From a bacterium (lineage in GTDB: Bacteria > Chloroflexota > Dormibacteria > Aeolococcales > Bog-877), in NCBI GenBank assembly GCA_021795235.1, contig JAJYPP010000005.1, positions 1 to 64,000 of the forward strand: a stretch of 64,000 nucleotides of DNA. Direction: 5' to 3'. The first letter of the stretch is position 1. Each line of letters starts with the position of its first letter. Positions 10,760 through 20,575 of the stretch are shown piece after piece. The position numbers and the translations under genes are program-made. The notes below the pieces were generated by a model, which was not told where the DNA came from, ran no database searches, and worked only from the letters and a program-made list of their open reading frames with translations.

Positions 10760-12715
10760 TTAGAGCAACTCCTTGATGGCGGCCGCCACCGGCCTGGTCA
10801 CCCCTGGTACGCCGGCGAGCTGCTCCAGGGATGCCTCCTTGATCGCGGTCAGGGACCCGAACTCCTGGAGGAGAGCCCGCTTGCGCTTCGGGCCCAGTCC
10901 GGTCACCTCGTCGAGGCGGCTGCGCAGCCCAGCCTTCTGACGCCGGGCTCGATGGCGGGTGATGGCGAAGCGGTGCGCCTCGTCGCGGATGCGCTGCACC
11001 AGGTAGAGGGCCGGGCTGCCTTGGGCGAGGTGCAACGGGTTCTTGGACCCCACCTGGTGTAGCTCCTCGAACCTCTTGGCCAGCCCGAAATGAGGAATCC
11101 CTTCCACACCCAGCCGGACCATGGCTCGGTGCGCGGCCGCCAATTGGCCCTCGCCCCCATCCACGATCACCAAGTCTGGGACCACTCCCAGACTTGCCTC
11201 CGGCTCAGCCTCGCGGTCGCGGACATGGCCGAAGCGGCGGGCGATCACCTCCTCCATGCTGGCGAAGTCGTTGGGGCCCTCAACGCTGCGAATCCCAAAG
11301 ATGCGGTAGTCCGAGACCTTGGGACTGCCGTGCTCGAAAACCACCATCGAGCCCACGCTCTGCTGGCCCATGGTGTTGCTGATGTCGTAACACTCCATCC
11401 GCACCGGAAGTTCGGCCAGAGCCAACTGGGTCCGCAGATCCCGTAAGGCGTTGAGACCGCGCTCGTGGTCGAAATCCTGGGCCACCACCGACTGGGCCAG
11501 GGCCGCTTCAGCGGTCTCCTCGGCTCGCGCCAACAACCGCCGCAGACCGCCCCGCTGCGGCACCCGGAGGTCCACTGGCCCGCCCCGCCTCTCCTCCAGG
11601 TACGTGGTCAGGAGCGGGCCTGACTCGGGTTGCACGGAGAGCACGATCGACCGCGGCAGGGTGGGGGTGTCGCTGTAGAGCTGAGCCAGAAAGGCGGACA
11701 GAATCTCGGCATCCGACCTTCCCTGGACGCCCTCCAGGGGGTGACGGGCGACCCCTTGGAGTCTCCCCTCCCGAACCGAGAGCACAGCCGCCATCCCCTG
11801 CGCTCCGCGACTGGCAAGACCGACCACGTCGATCTCCGAGCCCAACCGCGGTGAGGTCACCTGCTCCTCGGACAGCTTCCTGACCGCAGAGATCCGGTCG
11901 CGCAGAGCGGCGGCCCGTTCGAAATCAAGGGCCTCGCTGGCCTCGGCCATGGCCCCTTCCAGCCGGCCCAGCACAGTGCTGGTGTGCCCGCCCAGGAAGC
12001 TCGCCGCGTCGTCGAGGATCTGCTGGTAGCCTGCCGCATCGATACGACCCTCGCAGGGTCCGGCGCAGATCCCGAGGTGAAAGTCCAGGCAGACCCGGCC
12101 GCGCCTGTAAACCGGATCCGGGCAGCCACGAAAGGGTGCCGCCGCTCGCAGCTCGCGGACCGATCGGCGAATTCCCTTGGCGTCGGTGTAGGGCCCGAAG
12201 TACCGGGCCCCGTCCGCTCCCAACCTCCGGGTAAAGTCGGGTTTCGGAAACAGGCTGGGGTCCGGTCCCGGGCGGGTGGACTCGCGGACCACCGGTCGGG
12301 GCAGCCGGAAGTAGAGATAGTTCTTGTCGTCCCGGAGGCGGACGTTGAAGCGGGGGTGATGCCGCTTGATCAGCGTGTTCTCCAGGATCAGGGCCTGCTG
12401 CTCCGTCCCGGTCGCCACCACTTCGAAGTCGTGTGCCGACTCCGCCAGGCGACGGGTGCGGAGAGGCTGGGTCTGAGGCGCGCTGAAGTAGCTGCGCAGG
12501 CGATCTCGGAGCGAGGCCGACTTGCCGACGTAAATGACCCGCCCACTCTGATCTCGGAAGAGGTACACGCCGGGGCTGCGCGGCGCGGCGCGTAGGCGCG
12601 CCCGCAGCAGATCCGGTCGCTCGACCAGAGGCGCAGAGTACGGGCCTTTACCGTTGACGCCGTGCGCCACTTCGACACCGGCCTCGGGCGCCGGTGCGGG
12701 TTCGGAGGTCACCAT
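10760..12715 (-). CDS. uvrC: Excinuclease ABC subunit UvrC
   Basis: 651 aa; GIY-YIG region PGVYLFRDQSGRVIYVGKSASLRDRLRSYF, UVR motif, C-terminal VTGLGPKRKRALLQEFG HhH. Confidence 0.96.
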   Translation of the reverse strand: MVTSEPAPAPEAGVEVAHGVNGKGPYSAPLVERPDLLRARLRAAPRSPGVYLFRDQSGRVIYVGKSASLRDRLRSYFSAPQTQPLRTRRLAESAHDFEVVATGTEQQALILENTLIKRHHPRFNVRLRDDKNYLYFRLPRPVVRESTRPGPDPSLFPKPDFTRRLGADGARYFGPYTDAKGIRRSVRELRAAAPFRGCPDPVYRRGRVCLDFHLGICAGPCEGRIDAAGYQQILDDAASFLGGHTSTVLGRLEGAMAEASEALDFERAAALRDRISAVRKLSEEQVTSPRLGSEIDVVGLASRGAQGMAAVLSVREGRLQGVARHPLEGVQGRSDAEILSAFLAQLYSDTPTLPRSIVLSVQPESGPLLTTYLEERRGGPVDLRVPQRGGLRRLLARAEETAEAALAQSVVAQDFDHERGLNALRDLRTQLALAELPVRMECYDISNTMGQQSVGSMVVFEHGSPKVSDYRIFGIRSVEGPNDFASMEEVIARRFGHVRDREAEPEASLGVVPDLVIVDGGEGQLAAAHRAMVRLGVEGIPHFGLAKRFEELHQVGSKNPLHLAQGSPALYLVQRIRDEAHRFAITRHRARRQKAGLRSRLDEVTGLGPKRKRALLQEFGSLTAIKEASLEQLAGVPGVTRPVAAAIKELL

Positions 12716-12870
12716 CCCAGGTTAGTGGATGCCGAGGACTCCCAGCACCATGCCGAGGACCAGCAACAGAGCGAAGATGGCCAGCAGGACCACGCCGAAG
12801 ATGCACGCTCCCCGCTGCCAACCCTGGAAGGTCGATGGCCGTTCCCCGGTCGGATCGGGGTCCTGGGACT

Positions 12871-15750
12871 TCAGACCGCCACCGCCGCTCGGCGCTTGAC
12901 CGGCCGCGACGCCGCCCGCCGCAGCAACGGACCGAGGAACTCTCCGGTCGGGGAGTGGCGGGTCCGGGCCACGGCCTCCGGAGGGCCCTCAGCGACCACC
13001 ATCCCTCCCCCATCGCCCCCCTCTGGGCCGAGCTCAACAATCCAGTCCGCTGACTTCAGCACGTCCAGATTGTGTTCGATCACGACCACGGTGTTGCCCT
13101 GGTCCACCAGGCGGTGCAGCACCTCCAGGAGACGACTGACATCAGCAAAATGGAGGCCGGTGGTGGGCTCGTCCAGGATGTACATGGTGTTGCCGGTGCT
13201 GCGCCGGGAGAGTTCGGTCGCCAACTTCACGCGCTGAGCCTCGCCGCCGCTGAGCTGGGTCGCGGCCTGACCCAGATGCACGTACCCCAAGCCCACGTCG
13301 CTCAGAGTCTGCAGCTTGCGGGCGATCGCCGGCTGGTTGCGGAAGACCTCCAGCGCCTCCGACGCCGAGAGAGCGAGGACGTCCGCGATGGAGTGCCCCT
13401 TGAAGCGCACCTCCAGCACCTCGTGGGTGTAGCGCTGACCCTTGCACACTTCGCAGGTGACGTAGATATCGGGCAGGAAGTGCATCTCGATCTTGATCAA
13501 GCCGTCGCCCTCGCAGGCCTCGCAGCGTCCGCCCCGCACGTTGAATGAGAAGCGTCCGGGCCGATAGCCTCTCACCCGGGCCTCCGGCAGCTGGGCGAAG
13601 AGCTCCCGAATCGGGGTGAAGAGCCCGGTGTAGGTGGCCGGGTTGCTCCTTGGAGTCCGCCCGATGGGAGCCTGATCCACGTCGACGACCTTGTCCAGCT
13701 GACCCAGGCCCTCGATGCGGTCGTGGGCGGAGGGACGTTGCTTGGCGGAGTAGAAATGTTGGGCCAGGCGCCGGTAGAGGATGTCGTTGACCAAGGTGCT
13801 CTTGCCCGAACCGCTGACACCGGCGACTCCCACCAGGCAGCCCAGAGGGATGTCCACGTCGATGTCCTTGAGATTGTTGGCGCGGGCGCCACGTACCGTG
13901 ACGGTCCCGGACGGTCGCCGGCGGTGGCGCGGGACCGGGATCGCCAGCCGTCCTGTCAGGTACTGCCCCGTCACCGACCGCGGCACCTCCATCACCTCGG
14001 CCACTGTCCCGGCGGCCACCACCTCGCCTCCGTGCTCCCCAGCTCCGGGCCCCATGTCGACCACGAAATCCGCGGCCCGGATGGTCTCCTCATCGTGCTC
14101 CACCACCATCACGGTGTTGCCCAGGTCACGCAGCCGGAAGAGCGTGGCGAGCAGCTTGGCGTTGTCTCGTTGATGGAGACCGATGCTGGGCTCGTCGAGG
14201 ATGTACAGGACGCCTGTGAGGCGACTCCCGATTTGCGTCGCCAGCCGGATGCGCTGGGCCTCGCCTCCGGACAGAGTGGCGGCTCCTCGATCCAGGGTCA
14301 GGTACTGCAGCCCGACATCGCGGAGGAACCCGAGCCGCTCGCGGATCTCCTTCAGGATCCGGCGCGCGATCTCCTGCTCTCGATCCGGCAGCTGCCAGGA
14401 CTCCACCTCGACCAGGGAGCGCTCCACTGGCAGCGAGCAGAGATCCATGATTCCCGTCCCACTGACGGTGACAGCCAGGAACTCGGGCCGCAGTCTTCGC
14501 CCCTTACAGGTGGGACAGGGGCGTTGCATCATCAGCTTCTCAATCCCCTCTTTCACGGACTCCGATTCGGTTTCGCGGTAGCGCCGCTCAAGGTTGGGAA
14601 TGATGCCTTCGAACTTGGCCCGGTACTGGTGCACCCTCCCGCGGGATGTGCGCATCGACATAGCAACCGTCTGACCTGGCTTCAGGCCGTAGAGGATCAG
14701 CTCCTGTTGCGCCCGGGTCAGCGAGGACCAGGGACGGTCAAGGGGGATCCGGTGCTCGCCGCAGACCGTCCTGACCAGATCGTCCATCCACTGCTGGGCC
14801 GGTCCCCAACTCCAGCCTGACGCGGCGCCTTCGGCGATGGACCGCTCAGGGTCGTGGATCAGCGACTCGGGGTCCACTTCCAGCTTGGCCCCCAGACCGG
14901 TGCAGGCTGGGCAGGCGCCGTGGGGATTGTTGAAGGAGAAGTTGCGGGGCTGTGGTTCCTCCATGGAGATGCCGTCGTAGACGCACGCGAACCTTTGCGA
15001 GAAGAGCAAGTCCTCCATCCCCGAACTGGGATCGGCCGACGCCACCACCACGGTGCCGCTAGCTAGCCCCGCCGCCTGCTCGCATGACTCGCGCAGACGC
15101 GAGATGTCGGAGCCGTCCACGACCAGCCGGTCGACCACGATCTCCAGGTCGTGCTTGTAGCGCTTGTCCAGGGCCGGGATGCCATCCAGCTCATGAACCG
15201 TCCCATCGACCCTCATCCTCACGTAACCCTGCCGACGGGCCTGGTCGATGATCCCCAGGTGCTCTCCCTTCCGGCTCTGGATCATGGGTGCCAGGATGAG
15301 GATGCGAGAGCCAGCGGGAAGCTGGGCCACCTGGTCGGCGATCTGCTCCACTGTCTGGCGGGAGATCTCGCGGCCGCACTTGGGACAGTGGGGATGGCCG
15401 ACCCGGGCGTAGAGCAGCCGGAGGTAGTCGTAGATCTCGGTGACCGTGCCCACCGTCGACCGGGGGTTCCGGCCCGCGCCCTTCTGGTCGATCGAGATCG
15501 CCGGCGAGAGGCCGTCGATGTGATCCACGTCCGGCTTCTCCATCTGCCCCAGGAACTGGCGGGCGTATGCCGAAAGCGACTCCACATAGCGGCGCTGGCC
15601 CTCCGCGTAGATGGTGTCGAAGGCCAGGGACGACTTGCCCGAGCCACTGAGCCCAGTGATTACGGTGAGCCGATCCCGGGGGATGTCGATGTCGACATCC
15701 CGCAGGTTGTGCTCGCGCGCTCCTCTCACCGCGACGAATGCCTGGGCCAT
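12871..15750 (-). CDS. uvrA: Excinuclease ABC subunit UvrA
   Basis: MAQAFVAVRGAREHNLRDVDIDIPRDRLTVITGLSGSGKSSLAFDTIYAEGQRRYVESLSAYARQFL; second ABC domain with GVSGSGKSTLVNDIL. Confidence 0.97.
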   Translation of the reverse strand: MAQAFVAVRGAREHNLRDVDIDIPRDRLTVITGLSGSGKSSLAFDTIYAEGQRRYVESLSAYARQFLGQMEKPDVDHIDGLSPAISIDQKGAGRNPRSTVGTVTEIYDYLRLLYARVGHPHCPKCGREISRQTVEQIADQVAQLPAGSRILILAPMIQSRKGEHLGIIDQARRQGYVRMRVDGTVHELDGIPALDKRYKHDLEIVVDRLVVDGSDISRLRESCEQAAGLASGTVVVASADPSSGMEDLLFSQRFACVYDGISMEEPQPRNFSFNNPHGACPACTGLGAKLEVDPESLIHDPERSIAEGAASGWSWGPAQQWMDDLVRTVCGEHRIPLDRPWSSLTRAQQELILYGLKPGQTVAMSMRTSRGRVHQYRAKFEGIIPNLERRYRETESESVKEGIEKLMMQRPCPTCKGRRLRPEFLAVTVSGTGIMDLCSLPVERSLVEVESWQLPDREQEIARRILKEIRERLGFLRDVGLQYLTLDRGAATLSGGEAQRIRLATQIGSRLTGVLYILDEPSIGLHQRDNAKLLATLFRLRDLGNTVMVVEHDEETIRAADFVVDMGPGAGEHGGEVVAAGTVAEVMEVPRSVTGQYLTGRLAIPVPRHRRRPSGTVTVRGARANNLKDIDVDIPLGCLVGVAGVSGSGKSTLVNDILYRRLAQHFYSAKQRPSAHDRIEGLGQLDKVVDVDQAPIGRTPRSNPATYTGLFTPIRELFAQLPEARVRGYRPGRFSFNVRGGRCEACEGDGLIKIEMHFLPDIYVTCEVCKGQRYTHEVLEVRFKGHSIADVLALSASEALEVFRNQPAIARKLQTLSDVGLGYVHLGQAATQLSGGEAQRVKLATELSRRSTGNTMYILDEPTTGLHFADVSRLLEVLHRLVDQGNTVVVIEHNLDVLKSADWIVELGPEGGDGGGMVVAEGPPEAVARTRHSPTGEFLGPLLRRAASRPVKRRAAVAV

Positions 15751-15838
15751 CACCACAAGCGTACCGGCCCAGCCGCGGCTCGTCGGCCCGGCCGAAACGC
15801 GGCCCCGCTGGTTAACTGTCCGACTCTGGCATCTGCAA

Positions 15839-15852
15839 CGAACACACGTTCT
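15839..15852. promoter_or_regulatory. LexA/SOS box CGAACACACGTTCT upstream of uvrA
   Basis: Matches Gram-positive SOS consensus CGAACRNRYGTTYN, 89 nt upstream of the uvrA start in the uvrA/amidase intergenic region. Confidence 0.8.
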
Positions 15853-15887
15853 ATTATACGCGACTCCCCTCCCAGAATCCATGGACA

Positions 15888-17357
15888 ATGCGAGACTGGG
15901 GCCGGATGGACAGCATGCTGCCGGGTTGGCCCTCGCTGGGGGAGCTCTCACAGATGGTCAGGGCGGGCACGGTCTCGCCCACCGAACTGGTGAGCATGAG
16001 CTACTCCCGGATCGCGCTCCTCAATCCTTTGGTGAACGCTTTCGTCGCCACCTGCGAGGAGCGAGCTCAAACCGAGGCAGGCCGAGCCGAGGCTCGGGTG
16101 CGTCGGGGCGATGCCCGCCCCCTCGAGGGGATTCCCGTGGCGATCAAGGACAACGCCGCGGTGGAGGGAATGCCCCTGACCGAAGGCTCGCGCAGTTCGA
16201 GCCTGGAGCCGGCGGCCTCCGACGCCGAGGTGGTGGCCCGATTGCGGCGGGCCGGCGCGATCGTGGTCGGGAAGACCAACCTGCCGGAGTTCGGGTCCTT
16301 ACCCGTAACTGAGAGCGAGCTCCTCGGAGCCTGCCGCAACCCCTGGGACCCCAGCCTCACCCCCGGAGGTTCCAGCGGCGGATCGGCCGCGGCGGTGGCG
16401 GCGGGGATGGTGCCGGTCGCGCACGGGAACGACGGTGGCGGCAGCCTTCGTATCCCCGCCTCCTGCTGCGGTGTCTTGGGGCTCAAGCCGGCCCGGGGCC
16501 GCATCTCGCTGAGTCCCTCGCCGGACGGTACCGGGATGGGCCTGGTGACTCCTGGATTCCTGACCACCAGAACCGCCGACATGGCCCTGTTGCTGGATCT
16601 GACCAGCGGACCGGCGCCTGGAGATCCGTATCACGCACCCCGGCCAAGGCTGCCGTTCGCGGCTGCCCTTGCCAACGACGGACCGTCCCTCAGGATCGGC
16701 TGGACGACTAAGCCACCGGTCGAGGCGGCGGTCGCGCCAGCTTGCGCTGCGGCCGTCGAGGACGCCGCCCGGATCCTGGCCGGCCATGGCCACCGGGTGG
16801 CTGAGATCGACCCCGGCTGGACCCGAGATTGGTTGGCGGAGGAGTTCCGCCGAGTTTGGGCAGCCGGGATCTCGGCGACGGTGCTCGGCCTCGCAGACGG
16901 TCCATCCGGGACACCCGACATAGAGGCGCACATCGCAGCCCTGGCCAACTTGGGGGCCGAGATCAGCGCCGGAGAGTTGCTGATGAGCGAAGCTCGACTG
17001 CAGCTTCACGCGCGCGAGGTGGCCGCTCTCTGGCGGGATTGGGACGTCATCATGACCCCCACCCTGGCCTCTCCCCCGCTGCGCGTGGGTGAGCTGTTTG
17101 AGGGGAGCGTCGCCAACCCGCTGGAGCCGATGGCTAGAGCCGACCGCTTCACCCCCTTTACCCCGTTGTTCAACGTGACCGGACAGCCGGCCCTGTCGAC
17201 GCCCACCAGCTGGGCCGACGGCATCCCTATCGGCGTGCAGCTGGCGGCGGGGCCCTACCGGGAGGACCTGCTACTGCGGCTGTCCATCCAGCTGGAACAC
17301 TCGACCAGGTGGATTGCTAGGCGGCCACCGGCTCGAAGCTGGAATCAGAGCACGTAG
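15888..17357 (+). CDS. Amidase (amidase signature family)
   Basis: Ser-Ser-Lys region: GIPVAIKDNAAVEGMPLTEGSR, LTPGGSSGGSAAAVAAGMVPVAHGNDGGGSLRIPASCCGVLGLKP; start may be the internal MDSML. Confidence 0.92.
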   Translation: MRDWGRMDSMLPGWPSLGELSQMVRAGTVSPTELVSMSYSRIALLNPLVNAFVATCEERAQTEAGRAEARVRRGDARPLEGIPVAIKDNAAVEGMPLTEGSRSSSLEPAASDAEVVARLRRAGAIVVGKTNLPEFGSLPVTESELLGACRNPWDPSLTPGGSSGGSAAAVAAGMVPVAHGNDGGGSLRIPASCCGVLGLKPARGRISLSPSPDGTGMGLVTPGFLTTRTADMALLLDLTSGPAPGDPYHAPRPRLPFAAALANDGPSLRIGWTTKPPVEAAVAPACAAAVEDAARILAGHGHRVAEIDPGWTRDWLAEEFRRVWAAGISATVLGLADGPSGTPDIEAHIAALANLGAEISAGELLMSEARLQLHAREVAALWRDWDVIMTPTLASPPLRVGELFEGSVANPLEPMARADRFTPFTPLFNVTGQPALSTPTSWADGIPIGVQLAAGPYREDLLLRLSIQLEHSTRWIARRPPARSWNQST

Positions 17358-17725
17358 GTGGGCCCGGCCGGGAGCCCGCGATCACTGACACGCTTTGGCC
17401 CGCCGGGCCGTTCGACGCGCCGGGCCCTGCGAAGCGCGTTCTGGCTCTCCGGCCAAGGGGCCTGGATCGTGCGGTTGGCGTCCCAGCTCCCACGGCTCCA
17501 GTGGACGGCCGCCAGCTAGGCAGACGGATCCCGGGCCCTCGGGCGGAGGTTGCGACCGCCCAGCCCATGGTCCCGCGCAAGCCCGTCGTCGGTGAACGTC
17601 CGGAATGGCTGCGTGCTCCGCTCCCGCACGATCTTGATAGCCCGGTACGCTGACCTGCTGCGGGTATAGTTGTGTGAGCAAACACACGCCTTTCCTGTGG
17701 GACCAGTGGCACGGAGGACATTCGA

Positions 17726-18187
17726 ATGAGTAAGTCTGACATCGGCCTGCTCGCCTTGCGGGTGGGAGCAGGGTCAATCCTGGCCGCCCATGGCCTGCCC
17801 AAGCTCTTCGGTGGGGCCGACCGGCAGCCGCCAGAGGTGTTGTCGACACTGCTGGGATCGAACTACGCCCCCGCCTGGCAGAAGAGTGGCACGACCAACT
17901 TCGCCAACGCGCTCAGGTCGATGGGGGTGCCCCGTCCGGAGGTGGCTGCCACGGCCAGCGGGCTGGCGGAATTTGGAGGCGGAATCGCCCTATTGCTTGG
18001 GGCTGCCACCCCGGTCGCGGCGGCGGTGATCGCCGCCAACATGACGGTAGCCGTCCGCAAGGCACATTGGAAGACAGGGTTCTACGGCACCGGCGGATTC
18101 GAGTTCGCGATGTTGCTGGGCGCCGCGGCGCTGGCGATTGGTTTGACGGGCCCGGGACGCATCTCCGTCGATCACCTCTTTAGCTGA
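17726..18187 (+). CDS. DoxX family membrane protein
   Basis: Four-helix DoxX pattern: ALRVGAGSILAAHGLPKLFGG, ATASGLAEFGGGIALLLGAATPVAAAVIAANM. Confidence 0.85.
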   Translation: MSKSDIGLLALRVGAGSILAAHGLPKLFGGADRQPPEVLSTLLGSNYAPAWQKSGTTNFANALRSMGVPRPEVAATASGLAEFGGGIALLLGAATPVAAAVIAANMTVAVRKAHWKTGFYGTGGFEFAMLLGAAALAIGLTGPGRISVDHLFS

Positions 18188-18404
18188 GTGGGCCTCCAAG
18201 ATCGTGTCGGCTCCGATCTCCAGCCCTCCGGTCCGCAGCGTGTGTGCTCCCGGGTAGTCCATCTGGGTCTGGCGGCCGGCGCACTCACGTGGTAGCAATG
18301 GCGCCATGGCTTGGTCGTTACCCGCGCCATGCGCCATATCCTCGATGTTCCTGAATGAGCTGGGCCCCCTTCCCTCCAGGGCTACCGGGCGGAGTTGACC
18401 GCCC

Positions 18405-18791
18405 TCATCTGGCCGCGGCTACAGCGGGCCTGCTCAAGCGCTCGGCTAGCACTTCGGCGAGGATCACCGCGGCTGAGAGGTGCAGCGCTCTGGTGGCGGT
18501 CACCAGGGTGAGCTGGCTATCATGGGCCAGCTCCACCAGGCGGGCCAACTCCTCCGCCGCGGCGCCCGTGCCGAGCTCACCGCGGTAGCGGACGGCGAAT
18601 TCTGGTCGCCTGGCGGGTAGATGGCCGTACCAGCGGCGAAGCTCGCTGCTCGGCGCAACTTGCTTCAGCCATCGATCGAATAGGGGCGACTCGCGGGCCA
18701 CGCCCCTGGGCCAGAGCCTATCGACCAGGATCCGCTCACCCTCCCCTGGCGCCCGTGGCTCGTAGATCCTGGCCAGCCCCACCTCTGCCAC
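18405..18791 (-). CDS. DUF488 family protein
   Basis: IYEPRAPGEGERILVDRLWPRGVARE...LRRWYGHLPARRPEFAVRYRGEL. Confidence 0.85.
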   Translation of the reverse strand: MAEVGLARIYEPRAPGEGERILVDRLWPRGVARESPLFDRWLKQVAPSSELRRWYGHLPARRPEFAVRYRGELGTGAAAEELARLVELAHDSQLTLVTATRALHLSAAVILAEVLAERLSRPAVAAAR

Positions 18792-18795
18792 CGGG

Positions 18796-19254
18796 TCATC
18801 GCCTGGCGGATAGGCTGAGGGCGGCCAGCTCGACCGCTGCTTCGACCTGCGCCAAGAACTCGAAGTGTTCATTGCGCTCCAGCCAGACTCGGGCCACCTG
18901 CGGGTCCACGACCTTGGACCACGGATTGCGGTCGCCCCGGTCGGACCAGTGCCACACCGTCCATGTGCCCCGCTTCTCCTGCAAGGCCTCGTGCTCTTCG
19001 CAGGAGCCGGTCGCGAACGAGACGGAGTTGCCGGCGGCACAGGTAGTTCCCTCCGGGAACCAGCGCTCTGCTGGCCCGCCCGCGCCATCCACGGTCCCGG
19101 GCGGGCGCGGTTGGTGATCATCAAGACTCGGATCCGCTGGCCCCACCTGATGATCATGCTCCGCGGCGCTGAAGACTGCAACCTCGGATCGTCTCAGAGT
19201 TCGTAGGCGTTCCTCGACCCGCGTGAGCCGCGCCAGCCCGTCCCCGGTTGCCAA
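18796..19254 (-). CDS. Hypothetical protein
   Basis: 152-aa ORF in the same direction as DUF488; no family recognised. Confidence 0.4.
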   Translation of the reverse strand: MATGDGLARLTRVEERLRTLRRSEVAVFSAAEHDHQVGPADPSLDDHQPRPPGTVDGAGGPAERWFPEGTTCAAGNSVSFATGSCEEHEALQEKRGTWTVWHWSDRGDRNPWSKVVDPQVARVWLERNEHFEFLAQVEAAVELAALSLSARR

Positions 19255-19489
19255 CTCGCGGACCAGCCGTCTGGGTTGGGAGTCGTGCGGTTGGTCGCTC
19301 CTTTAGATCTGTGCCAGGAGGCGCCTGGCAGCTGCGGCGCCGCTCCCTGCACCGATGAGCACTCGCTGCGGCCGTCGCCCCGACAACCCCCGTGGACCTC
19401 TGCTCAGCCCTTATTTCACTTCCCCATCCGCTCGCACTCTGAGGCGCAAGCGGCACTCTGGTATCCCGAGGGCCATCTGGTTCGACCGA

Positions 19490-20506
19490 TCAGCCTCCGA
19501 GGTAGGACATCTCCACCTTGGGAGCGAGATGATCCGCGGACATCTCGGCCCGCTCCTCGGAGTAGCGGTCCCTGCGGGCGCTCCAGAGCGATCTCAGGGC
19601 CGCCTCAGCCCCCGACTGCCCCGCCCCTGACCGCAGAGTTGGCCGCAGGTCAAGCCCCCCGCGGGAGAACAGGCAGGTGTGGACTCTACCGTCGGCGGAG
19701 AGCCGCAGCCTGGTGCAACCGCCGCAAAAAGGAGCGGTCACGGAGCTGATCACTCCCACCTCTCCTCCCCCGTCCCGATACCGGAAGCGGCTGGCTACCT
19801 CTCCAGGGTAGGCTGGGGCGACTGGGTCCAAGGGCCATCGCGCCGAGATCCGCGCGACCACCTCACGGGCGGGCACGACCTCCTCGAGTCGCCACCCGTG
19901 CGTCTCTCCAACATCCATGTACTCGATCAGGCGGAGCACGTAGCCGCGGTCCCGGGCGAAAGCAGCCAGGGGCACGATCCCCTGGTCGTTGACGCCGCGT
20001 CGGATCACGGCGTTGAGCTTGACCGGATGAAGTGCCGTGGCGGCGGCGGACTCCAGACCCCGCAGCACCTGCTCAAGCTCGACCCCCACCCCGTTCATGG
20101 CTTCGAACACCACCGGGTCCACCGAGTCGAGGCTCACCGTCACCCGGTTGAGTCCGGCTTCCGCCAGCGGCGCCGCGTAGCGATCCAGAAGAGCCCCGTT
20201 GGTCGTCATGGCGAGGTCCTCAACACCATCCACCTGGGCCAACATCCGCACCAGCTCTGGCAGATCCCTTCGCAACAGAGGTTCACCACCGGTCAGGCGC
20301 ACCTTGCGAGCCCCCAGGGCGACCGCAGCCCTCACCACTACGGTGATCTCCTCGAATGTGAGCACCTCCGAACGGGGCAGGAACTTGAAGCCGGGCCCGA
20401 AGACCTCTCTGGGCATGCAGTAGCCACAGCGGAAATTGCACCTGTCGGTGACCGAGACCCGGAGATCTCGCAGGGGGCGCCCCATCTGATCAGTGACCGT
20501 CATCAA
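19490..20506 (-). CDS. moaA: GTP 3',8-cyclase MoaA (radical SAM)
   Basis: DLRVSVTDRCNFRCGYCMP, VRLTGGEPLLRRDLPELVRML, C-terminal CGGCTRLRLSADGRVHTCLF. Confidence 0.94.
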   Translation of the reverse strand: MMTVTDQMGRPLRDLRVSVTDRCNFRCGYCMPREVFGPGFKFLPRSEVLTFEEITVVVRAAVALGARKVRLTGGEPLLRRDLPELVRMLAQVDGVEDLAMTTNGALLDRYAAPLAEAGLNRVTVSLDSVDPVVFEAMNGVGVELEQVLRGLESAAATALHPVKLNAVIRRGVNDQGIVPLAAFARDRGYVLRLIEYMDVGETHGWRLEEVVPAREVVARISARWPLDPVAPAYPGEVASRFRYRDGGGEVGVISSVTAPFCGGCTRLRLSADGRVHTCLFSRGGLDLRPTLRSGAGQSGAEAALRSLWSARRDRYSEERAEMSADHLAPKVEMSYLGG

Positions 20507-20575
20507 GCCGATCCTACGCCGCCACGGAGCTACCCAGCCGCCTCGCGCGGGCGCCGCCAGGAGAACAAGGATCTG

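Noticed and set aside
13723-14820. 365-aa plus-strand ORF antisense to uvrA
   Set aside because: Antisense to a conserved core gene, His/Gln-rich shadow composition.
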